DNA of 5,885 nt from Thermoanaerobaculia bacterium (GTDB lineage Bacteria > Acidobacteriota > Thermoanaerobaculia > Gp7-AA8), in contig JADGOA010000236.1 in NCBI GenBank assembly GCA_017883215.1, forward strand, positions 1 through 5,885, given 5' to 3'. The notes beneath the pieces are model-generated. The model saw only the letters and a list, made by a program, of their open reading frames with translations, made no database searches and was not told the DNA's origin. Of the stretch, positions 1 through 5,400 are shown piece by piece. Position numbers and translations under genes: made by a program. Position 1 is the first letter of the stretch. Each line of letters opens with the position of its first letter.

Positions 1-2094
1 CCATTTGCCAACGGCATCTTCGCCCGCGTTGTAGGCCGCGATGGCCAGCGTCGGGTTGTTGTGCATGCTCGTCAGCTTTTGCGAAAACTCTGCGACTCCG
101 ACGGTGATGTTGACCATTGGATCGAAGAGCGACTCTCTGGTGACACCGGCGATGCCGCCGCGGGCAGCGATCGACTCCGCCTCGGCCGGCATGATCTGCA
201 TCAGGCCGACGGCACCGGCGTTCGAGACCACATCTGGCTCGAATCCGCTCTCCTGCCGGATGATCGAGGCGATGAGGTACGGGTCGATGCCTCGCTTCCG
301 CGCTTCGGCGTCGATGGTGGGCCAGTAATTCAGCGGAAACAGAATCTCCCAGAACCGATGCGGGATGCCCGTCCCCCCGTGCCGGACGAACTCGCGGAAG
401 CGACGCTGCAGGATTCCGTTCGCCTTGAATGGCTCGCCGCCACGGACATAAACATCGGCGAGCATGAACTGCAGCCCGAGATTGTCTGGATGGGCGGCGG
501 CGACCCGCTTCATCTCCTGCGACGCGTCGCGGAAGAGCTCGATGGCTTCGAGCTCGCGGACCGTGTCGAGGCGCGGATCGGCAACCCCTGCGAGCAACGC
601 GTCGATGTCGGGAAATGTCTGCGTAGATGAAGCCGCCAGCGGTCCGCCGTCCGCGGTCTGCGGTCCGCCCATGATCTGCCGGGCGCGGTAGCTGAAGTAC
701 GAGTAGGGATACTTTTCGATCAGCGCCCGGAACTTCACATCGCGCTCCTCGGGCCGGCCGATCTTCTCGAGGACCTTTCCCGACCAGAAGAGTGAGTTGC
801 TCGTGAAGTCGGCATCGGGAAAGCTCTTCACGTAATCGTCGAACGTGGTGAGCGCGTCGGCATCGTGGCCCCACAGGACATACGTCCAGCCGAGGTTCCA
901 GAGGTTCTCGCCGTCGTTGCCGATCGCGCCGGCATCGATGGCCGCGCGCAGATTCTTCACGGACTGCGCGTAGTCGGTGACGTCGGTGACGTAGTACTTG
1001 GCGCGAAGAGCTTTTGCTTCGGCGGCCTCTTTGCTCGACGGGAACTCGCGCTCGATCTCACTGAGGCCGTGCAGGAATGCCTCCGGTTTGCCGGAGCGCC
1101 ACGCGGCACGGGCGCGCAACAGCATCGCCGGCGTTTCGAGGCGCATCCCCCCGGTGACGGCGATCAATTCCGAGTAGTGACGTGCGCCAAAGAGAGCGTG
1201 GTAGCGGACATTGCGGTATGAGGCGTCGCTTTCTGCGTCCGGGAAGCGCCGGGCGATGCGTCCGAGGAGGTCGAACGCCTGGTCGTAGCGGTCGTTGTGA
1301 ACCAGGGAGAGTGCGAGCGCGACGGAGTCGCCGAACGACATCGTTTCGATCGGCGAGTCGGCGATCGCGGTGAGCTGGCCGTAGGTTTTCTCCGTGAAGC
1401 GTCCCTGCGGAAATGCAGTCAACAGGCGCTTCCGAGTGGAGGTGGCGAGATCGCTCCGCCCCGCTTTGTCGAGCTGGGCGGCCAGCGCCACCAGCGCCTC
1501 CTCGGTCAGCGCGTCGATCGGGACTGCCATCGCCTGCGAGTGGGCGGCGTCGGTCGCCGCCCGATCGCCGAGCTGCGCATAGAGACCGGGCAAACGGAGC
1601 CGCGCGATCACTGCCGCGGCGGAATCGGGAGCGGTAGCGATGATCTGCGCCGCGATTGCGGCGGCGTTCTGAACATGGTTGCGGTTCTGCTCGACTTCAG
1701 TCAGCCGAAGCTGCAGGTAAGGGGCGACGAGAGGATCGGCCGCCGCAGCTTTGGTCAGCGTGACAAACGCCTCGTCCCAGCGCTTCTGTTCGAATTCGTG
1801 TAGTCCCAGGAGTGCCACGGCGCGTTGAGAGGTGACCGGGTCGGCGGAAAGGCTGAGGAACCGCAGGCTGCGCTCGTACGCTTCGAGCTTGCCGGCAGTC
1901 TTCAGCGCGCGCGCCTCTTCGAGCGAGCTCGCCGGCGGCTCGAGCACAGCAGCCGGGGCCGGGGCCGGGGCGGGGGGCGGGGGAGCGGGGGCGGGCTGGT
2001 GGGCGCAGGCGGCGGCCAGAACCAGCAGGAACGCGAGCGCAGCAGTTGTCCGTCGGGAAGTCGACTTCCGCACTCCCTGCCACTCGAGGGTCAC
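1..2094 (-). CDS. Slt70-like soluble/lipid-anchored lytic murein transglycosylase, C-terminus cut by window edge
   Basis: Cleaves the MurNAc-GlcNAc bond of peptidoglycan to give 1,6-anhydro-muropeptides, acting in the periplasm (family knowledge). It reads open for 698 codons on the minus strand and continues past the left edge. Residues 1-29 form a signal peptide with basic residues and a hydrophobic stretch ending LVLAAAC, so Cys30 is the likely lipidation site. Residues 31-48 are a Pro/Ala linker. About residues 60-570 are alpha-helical repeats of TPR/Slt U-domain character, for example WNLGWTYVLWG and KYPYSYFSYRARQIMGG. The GH23/SLT catalytic domain starts near residue 590. Its catalytic Glu is E615 in IIRQESGF, followed by GLMQIMP (630-636) and AAYNAGE (686-692). 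The GTG start at 2094 was chosen because GGAG lies six bases upstream and it overlaps the stop of the preceding gene. A GTG at 2073 would also leave a good signal peptide (Cys23). E. coli Slt70 is soluble, so the lipobox is a difference. The family call is secure; the exact start is less so. Confidence 0.93.
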   Translation of the reverse strand, partial: MTLEWQGVRKSTSRRTTAALAFLLVLAAACAHQPAPAPPPPAPAPAPAAVLEPPASSLEEARALKTAGKLEAYERSLRFLSLSADPVTSQRAVALLGLHEFEQKRWDEAFVTLTKAAAADPLVAPYLQLRLTEVEQNRNHVQNAAAIAAQIIATAPDSAAAVIARLRLPGLYAQLGDRAATDAAHSQAMAVPIDALTEEALVALAAQLDKAGRSDLATSTRKRLLTAFPQGRFTEKTYGQLTAIADSPIETMSFGDSVALALSLVHNDRYDQAFDLLGRIARRFPDAESDASYRNVRYHALFGARHYSELIAVTGGMRLETPAMLLRARAAWRSGKPEAFLHGLSEIEREFPSSKEAAEAKALRAKYYVTDVTDYAQSVKNLRAAIDAGAIGNDGENLWNLGWTYVLWGHDADALTTFDDYVKSFPDADFTSNSLFWSGKVLEKIGRPEERDVKFRALIEKYPYSYFSYRARQIMGGPQTADGGPLAASSTQTFPDIDALLAGVADPRLDTVRELEAIELFRDASQEMKRVAAAHPDNLGLQFMLADVYVRGGEPFKANGILQRRFREFVRHGGTGIPHRFWEILFPLNYWPTIDAEARKRGIDPYLIASIIRQESGFEPDVVSNAGAVGLMQIMPAEAESIAARGGIAGVTRESLFDPMVNITVGVAEFSQKLTSMHNNPTLAIAAYNAGEDAVGKW
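1955..1995 (+). repeat. G-run tract (GGGGCC-like repeats) encoding the Pro/Ala linker
   Basis: Seven runs of three or more G occur within 41 bases on the plus strand, beginning with three GGGGCC-like units. On the minus strand the same bases encode alternating Pro and Ala, residues 34-47 of the transglycosylase, directly after the lipidated Cys. The spacing of the G runs satisfies the usual G-quadruplex pattern on the template strand of the gene. Codon choice (CCC, CCG, GCC) sets the tract, so it may simply be a by-product of a flexible linker in a GC-rich genome. Confidence 0.7.
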
Positions 2095-2462
2095 TCCACT
2101 CTCCGGGTCATTCGTCCTTCGCTCCCGCTGAAACCCGCGCGGCTGAAGAATCGGCGCGCCGCGCTGGGATCCTCGATCACGAGCATGTTACGGTCCAACT
2201 TCCGCGCGAGCCGGCCTGCCTCATCGAGCATGAATCGCCCGATTCGTTTGCGCCGGAACTCCCGTGCCACGACGAGATCGGCGACCCGGACGGCATCGGG
2301 GGTGATCTCGAGCGCCAGGACGGCGACGAGGTCGCCGACGAGCTTACCGAGCAGGCCGCATACCGGGGCGGCATTCCCCTCTCCTGCAGCCGCCAGGAAG
2401 GTCTCGATCGCAGCTTTGTCGGAAGCCTCGATCGGCCGGACAAACAAGCGTTGGCCTCGCAT
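2091..2462 (-). CDS. Small GNAT-family N-acetyltransferase
   Basis: Predicted to transfer acetyl from acetyl-CoA to an amine; the substrate cannot be read from the sequence. The 123-residue protein opens with LFVRPIEASD (6-15), typical of the first GNAT strand and helix. The acetyl-CoA pyrophosphate-binding segment is RRKRIGR (70-76) after the strand VRVADLVVA. In the usual R/Q-x-x-G-x-G/A motif, the first Gly is Arg73 here and Gly75 is kept. The end shows AARRFFSRAGF (101-111), the common C-terminal GNAT signature. At 123 residues it is slightly short for the family. The ATG at 2462 was chosen for alignment with the family and for GGGAGG eleven bases upstream (2474-2479). A TTG at 2507 would add 15 residues but has no ribosome binding site. 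It is the first gene of a minus-strand operon and overlaps the transglycosylase start by four bases (GTGA). It could also be a degenerate GNAT domain with low activity. Confidence 0.8.
   Translation of the reverse strand: MRGQRLFVRPIEASDKAAIETFLAAAGEGNAAPVCGLLGKLVGDLVAVLALEITPDAVRVADLVVAREFRRKRIGRFMLDEAGRLARKLDRNMLVIEDPSAARRFFSRAGFSGSEGRMTRRVE
2101..2104 (-). promoter_or_regulatory. Shine-Dalgarno GGAG for the lytic transglycosylase
   Basis: GGAG on the minus strand lies six bases before the GTG start at 2094 and inside the end of the acetyltransferase gene. It favours the GTG at 2094 over the GTG at 2073, which has only a purine run touching the start codon. Confidence 0.6.
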
Positions 2463-2515
2463 GCAACCCAAATCCTCCCATGCTTTTGCAGTATGTCGCC
2501 GCCGCAAATAATTTC

Positions 2516-2543
2516 TTGACTTTCGAGGGTGCTCAGCTAGACT
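2516..2543 (+). promoter_or_regulatory. Sigma70-like promoter of the tyrosine recombinase gene
   Basis: TTGACT (2516-2521, five of six consensus bases) and TAGACT (2538-2543, four of six) are separated by 16 bases. Transcription would start near 2550, giving a leader of about 45 bases before the ATG at 2596. The local sequence is less GC-rich than the flanks. No comparably good promoter was found for the minus-strand operon in the same gap. Confidence 0.5.
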
Positions 2544-2584
2544 TTCGACTCGGTCCTTCCATTTCAGAGCTCAATGTCGAAAGT
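2516..2584. repeat. Three copies of ACTTTCGA across the promoter (candidate operator)
   Basis: TTGACTTTCGA (2516-2526) and TAGACTTTCGA (2538-2548) are direct copies, one mismatch in eleven, exactly 22 bases apart (about two helical turns). They begin at the -35 and -10 boxes. A third copy is inverted: GTCGAAAGT (2576-2584) is the reverse complement of ACTTTCGAC (2541-2549). The arrangement suggests a regulator binding site that would occlude RNA polymerase, possibly autoregulation. The binding protein is unknown. Confidence 0.5.
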
Positions 2585-2595
2585 GTGACGCTTCA

Positions 2596-3564
2596 ATGAA
2601 CGTGCAGCAGGCGATCTCCGAGTTTTTGCAGCACGGCCAAAGTGTGCGCAACCTTTCCGACCGCACTCTCCGCGCGTATCACTCCGATCTGACGCAGTTC
2701 CATTCGCACGTCGACGGGGCGGTGATGTCGGACATTACTCCGGAGCATCTGGAAACTTATCTCGACAAGCTGGGGACGAGCCCGTACCGCGACACGTCGA
2801 TCCGTCGTAAAGTCGCCGCTCTCAAGGTTTTCTTCCGCTTCCTCGAGGAGCAGGGAATCGTCTCGGAGTCGCCGGCGCGGAAGCTCAAGATCAAGCGGCC
2901 CGTGGAAAGCCGCATTCCGGTGGTGCTGTCGTCTCGCGAGGTCAAAGCATTGCTGGCGGCGCCGAAGCAGCAGATCGCGGAGCTGACCGACTCACGCGAC
3001 CACTCGGCGGGCGGACGGAACCGTTATTTCTGCGCCGTCCGCGACAACGTCATCCTGGAACTGCTCTTCTCGACCGGCATCCGTATTGGTGAGCTGGTGG
3101 CGCTCAACGTCGGCGACGCCGATCTGGCGGCGCGGCAGATTCAGATCACGGGACGGGCCACGCGCGGCCGCATCGTTCCGGTCTCAGATGCCGTGGCTGA
3201 AACGCTGGTGAACTACCTCGGTTTTCGTGATGACCGGATGCTCGACACGGCGGCATTGTTCGTCGGCCGTTCCGGAACCCGGCTGACCATCTACTCGATC
3301 GAGAACATCTTCAAGAAACACGTGCGGCTGGCCGAAATCAAACGGCACGTCACGCCGCATGCGCTGCGCCACACGATGGCAGCGATGCTCGTCTCCTCCG
3401 GCGCGGACATTCGCGTCGTGCAGGAGATCCTCGGCCACGCGTCGATCCTCTCGACGCAGGTCTACACCCGGCTGCCGATCCAGAAGGGCCGTCGCGGCTC
3501 CGTCATGCCGACGCCCGCCTTCACCGACCCGGCCGCGGTGAAGCTGAGCATCAAGAAGCGGTAG
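2596..3564 (+). CDS. XerC/XerD-like tyrosine recombinase with Arg at the catalytic-Lys position
   Basis: Site-specific DNA recombinase that cuts and rejoins DNA through a covalent 3'-phosphotyrosine (family knowledge). Residues about 1-95 form a SAM-like core-binding domain (RTLRAYHSDLTQF, SIRRKVAALKVFFRFL). Residues 110-322 hold the catalytic domain with R163 (TGIRIGEL), H255 and R258 (HALRH), H281 (LGHAS) and the nucleophile Y290 (QVYTRL). The H281-Y290 and R163-to-hairpin spacings match E. coli XerD. The hairpin Lys, XerD K172 in GKGNK, is R187 here (GRATRGRIVP). About 17 extra residues (124-148) precede the RDNVILELL helix, and the tail after Y290 lacks the usual Xer ending. At 322 residues it is longer than the ~298 of XerC/D. 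No Shine-Dalgarno is visible before the ATG. It could be the resident Xer-type resolvase or an integrase of a mobile element; no att site is identifiable. Confidence 0.9.
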   Translation: MNVQQAISEFLQHGQSVRNLSDRTLRAYHSDLTQFHSHVDGAVMSDITPEHLETYLDKLGTSPYRDTSIRRKVAALKVFFRFLEEQGIVSESPARKLKIKRPVESRIPVVLSSREVKALLAAPKQQIAELTDSRDHSAGGRNRYFCAVRDNVILELLFSTGIRIGELVALNVGDADLAARQIQITGRATRGRIVPVSDAVAETLVNYLGFRDDRMLDTAALFVGRSGTRLTIYSIENIFKKHVRLAEIKRHVTPHALRHTMAAMLVSSGADIRVVQEILGHASILSTQVYTRLPIQKGRRGSVMPTPAFTDPAAVKLSIKKR

Positions 3565-3566
3565 CC

Positions 3567-3602
3567 CCGGCGCCGCCACCGGCAGGCGATCGCCAGCGCC
3601 GG
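3567..3602. repeat. Small nested palindrome just after the recombinase stop
   Basis: CCGGCGC (3567-3573) and GCGCCGG (3596-3602) are perfect inverted arms, and GGCGATCGCC (3585-3594) between them is a perfect 10-base palindrome. It starts two bases after the recombinase stop codon. It lacks a T-run, so an intrinsic terminator is doubtful, although it could slow polymerase or protect a 3' end. Confidence 0.35.
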
Positions 3603-3622
3603 ATCAATGGACATCAATATAG

Positions 3623-3694
3623 CTGTAGGGGCGCACAGCAGTGCGCCCGCTCTCCCGTTGAGAGCTGCGGGCGCGCTGCTGCGCGCCCCTACAG
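3623..3694. repeat. 72-base double-hairpin palindromic element (REP/MITE-like)
   Basis: The outer arms, 3623-3650 and 3667-3694, are 28 bases each and match as inverted repeats at 26 of 28 positions. The ends are CTGTAGGGG and CCCCTACAG, and the centre can pair further (TCTC with GAGA around CCGTT). Each arm is also a complete hairpin by itself: GGGCGCAC-AGCA-GTGCGCCC (3629-3648) and GGGCGCGC-TGCT-GCGCGCCC (3669-3688), each with eight perfect pairs. The only two differences between the arms are an A-T pair in the left hairpin and a G-C pair in the right one. No transposase is encoded inside and no clear target-site duplication was seen. It resembles a bidirectional REP pair or a small MITE. 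There is no T-run to make it an ordinary terminator. Confidence 0.75.
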
Positions 3695-3751
3695 GATGGC
3701 AGGCTTGGCTCGTGTCATTGGAAGCGAGCGAGGGATTCGACTTCTCGACCA

Positions 3752-3796
3752 GCGATCCGGCGCGGGAGGCCGGATCGCGGCGGGCGAGACGCCCGC
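3752..3796. repeat. Two adjacent perfect hairpins
   Basis: The first has arms GCGATCCGG (3752-3760) and CCGGATCGC (3770-3778) with a nine-base loop. The second follows one base later: GCGGGCG (3780-3786), loop AGA, CGCCCGC (3790-3796). Both are perfect and neither is followed by a T-run. Together with the element at 3623-3694 they fill much of the 311-base gap between the recombinase and the symporter, in which no gene could be supported. They look like a second palindromic intergenic repeat. Confidence 0.55.
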
Positions 3797-3837
3797 ACTC
3801 CTCCGGTGACGTGACGCGCGATCCCCTCCCCCGCCAG

Positions 3838-3866
3838 TTGCTCCATATTTCACAGCCCCCTACACT
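3838..3866 (+). promoter_or_regulatory. Candidate promoter of the symporter, implying a near-leaderless mRNA
   Basis: TTGCTC (3838-3843) and TACACT (3861-3866) are 17 bases apart. The -35 is weak (three of six) and the -10 moderate (four of six). The -10 ends nine bases before the ATG at 3876, so transcription would start within a few bases of the start codon. No Shine-Dalgarno is present upstream of that ATG, which agrees with leaderless initiation. Confidence 0.35.
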
Positions 3867-3875
3867 GTCGGCCGC

Positions 3876-5276
3876 ATGGGCCTGCCAAAGCTCTCCCTCA
3901 CCACGAAGATCTTCATCGGACTCATCCTCGGTGTCCTCCTCGGCTGGCTGAAGCCCGATTGGGGCATCGCCATGCGGCCGCTGTCGATCCTGTTTCTGAA
4001 TCTGATCAAGTCGATCATCGCCCCCCTCATCTTCTCGACCCTGGTGATCGGCATCGCGGGAACGGGCGACATCAAGCAGGTCGGGCGCATCGGGTTGAAG
4101 GCGTTGATCTACTTCGAGATCGTCACGACGTTCGCCCTCTTCATCGGCCTCGGTGCCGTGAACCTCGTCAAACCCGGCGTCGGGGTGTCGCTCTCCGGCG
4201 TTCACAAGGAGGAGAACAAGGCCGTCCTCGCGGATCGCGCGAAGACCCTTTCGGCGGAAGCCACCGCCGCTGCCCAGAGGGGCGACACGGCGACGGCCGC
4301 CGTAAAGGCGTCGCAGGCTGCCGATGCGGTCGGCAAAGGGCTGACCGCCCCTGAGCCTCCGGCCAAGCCACAGAAGTTCGGGGAGGTGATCTCACACCTT
4401 GCGCCGACCTCGATTCTCAAGGCCATGGCGGATGGCGACGTGCTCGGCATCGTCGTCTTTTCCGTTCTCTTCGCGCTCGCGGTGACGAGCATCGGGGAGA
4501 AGGCGCGGCCGATGATCACGTTCTGCGAATCGCTGGCGGACGTGATGTTCCGCTTCACCGAGTTCGTGATGCTCTTCGCGCCGATCGGCGTCGGTGCGGC
4601 GATGGCGAACACGGTGGGCCACTCCGGCCTCGGTGTTCTCAAGAATCTCGGCATGCTGGTGGGCACGCTTTACGGCGCGCTGACCGTTCTGATCCTCTTC
4701 GTGTTTCTCCCGGTCGCGCTCCTCTTCAAGGTTCCTCTGCGCGACTTCTTCAACGCGGTGAAGACTCCGGCCACGATCGCCTTCGCCACGACCTCTTCGG
4801 AGTCGGCTCTGCCGAAGGCGATGGAGAACATGGAGCGTCTGGGCGTGCCGCGGCGCATTGTCGGCTTCGTTCTCCCCACCGGCTACAGTTTCAATCTCGA
4901 CGGCACCACCGTCTACCTTTCGCTCGCCTCGATCTTCGTGGCCCAGGCCGCCGGCGTCCATCTGACCTGGGCGCAGCAGATCTTCATGCTGGTCACGCTC
5001 ATGCTCACGTCGAAGGGCGTTGCCGGCGTGCCGCGCGCCGCGCTCGTCATCCTTCTCGGTACTCTGGCCACGTTCAACCTCCCGCCCGAAGGGGTGCTCA
5101 TCATCCTCGGTGTCGACGAGTTGATGGACATGGGCCGGACCGCCATCAACGTCATCGGAAACTGCCTCGCCACTGTGGTGGTGGCGCAGTGGGAGAACGC
5201 ATTCCGGACGGAGGAGTGGGTTCGGGAAGAGGCCGAGCTCGAGCAGGTGACCGGCGAGCCGGCCATCGCCACCTGA
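3876..5276 (+). CDS. Dicarboxylate/amino acid:cation symporter (DAACS, DctA/GltP type)
   Basis: Inner-membrane secondary transporter that imports C4-dicarboxylates or acidic amino acids with Na+ or H+ (family knowledge). The first helices start at about residues 9-27 (TKIFIGLILGVLLGWL) and 35-60. The core shows the re-entrant Ser-rich hairpin TTSSESALP (305-313), TM7 GYSFNLDGT with N340 and D342, the second hairpin SKGVAGVP (379-386), and TM8 with D414, D418, R421, T422 and N425. Those TM8 residues keep the spacing of GltPh D390, D394, R397, T398 and N401, favouring an acidic substrate. N429 replaces GltPh D405, as in DctA. Residues about 110-166 form an extra polar, Ala-rich loop, which explains the 466-residue length against a usual 420-440. 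The ATG start fits the family (LSLTTKIFIGL). Glutamate/aspartate versus succinate/malate/fumarate specificity cannot be decided here. It appears to be transcribed from its own promoter. Confidence 0.93.
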   Translation: MGLPKLSLTTKIFIGLILGVLLGWLKPDWGIAMRPLSILFLNLIKSIIAPLIFSTLVIGIAGTGDIKQVGRIGLKALIYFEIVTTFALFIGLGAVNLVKPGVGVSLSGVHKEENKAVLADRAKTLSAEATAAAQRGDTATAAVKASQAADAVGKGLTAPEPPAKPQKFGEVISHLAPTSILKAMADGDVLGIVVFSVLFALAVTSIGEKARPMITFCESLADVMFRFTEFVMLFAPIGVGAAMANTVGHSGLGVLKNLGMLVGTLYGALTVLILFVFLPVALLFKVPLRDFFNAVKTPATIAFATTSSESALPKAMENMERLGVPRRIVGFVLPTGYSFNLDGTTVYLSLASIFVAQAAGVHLTWAQQIFMLVTLMLTSKGVAGVPRAALVILLGTLATFNLPPEGVLIILGVDELMDMGRTAINVIGNCLATVVVAQWENAFRTEEWVREEAELEQVTGEPAIAT

Positions 5277-5400
5277 TCCGAGGTCAGACGGACTTCGAAG
5301 CGGGAGCGAGGAGCCTCGTCCGACAGTTTACAGATCTGATCGACCCGCGACAGCCTCGCTCGCACCGGTTTTGCACCTGACGCAAACGGAGGGTGCCGCC
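5277..5400. other. Short intergenic gap between symporter and lipoprotein genes
   Basis: It contains only weak dyads (for example CGGAC at 5289-5293 with GTCCG at 5318-5322) and a TTTACA near 5327 with no matching -10. It supports neither a firm terminator nor a firm promoter, so the lipoprotein may be read through from the symporter or have its own unrecognised promoter. Confidence 0.4.
5388..5392 (+). promoter_or_regulatory. Strong Shine-Dalgarno GGAGG for the small lipoprotein
   Basis: GGAGG ends eight bases before the ATG at 5401. It decides that start over an in-frame TTG at 5371, which would bury the signal peptide behind ten extra residues. Confidence 0.8.

Noticed and set aside
1697..2083. 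Minus-strand open frame of 128 codons overlapping the start of the transglycosylase.
   Set aside because: It is a frame shadow. The neighbouring frame gives a signal peptide, linker and helical repeats continuous with the SLT domain.
2463..2507. N-terminal extension of the acetyltransferase from a TTG at 2507.
   Set aside because: There is no Shine-Dalgarno upstream, the added residues do not look like GNAT sequence, and the ATG at 2462 begins at the family's usual first strand.
2574..2588. Four-codon reading frame (ATG TCG AAA GTG TGA) in the leader of the recombinase gene, as a possible leader peptide.
   Set aside because: It has no ribosome binding site, is very short, and overlaps the inverted ACTTTCGA copy, so its presence is easily due to chance.
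3567..3602. Palindrome after the recombinase stop as an attachment or dif-like site.
   Set aside because: It does not show two 11-base recombinase arms around a 6-8 base centre, and it does not resemble dif.
3607..3951. Plus-strand open frame of 114 codons across the palindromic gap (and its minus-strand counterpart ending at 3462).
   Set aside because: The translations simply read through the palindromes (GAHSSAPA and ALLRAPT type peptides) and overlap the real symporter start. There is no ribosome binding site or recognisable domain.
5289..5322. Weak dyad after the symporter as a rho-independent terminator.
   Set aside because: The arms are only five bases long, the loop is large, and no T-run follows.
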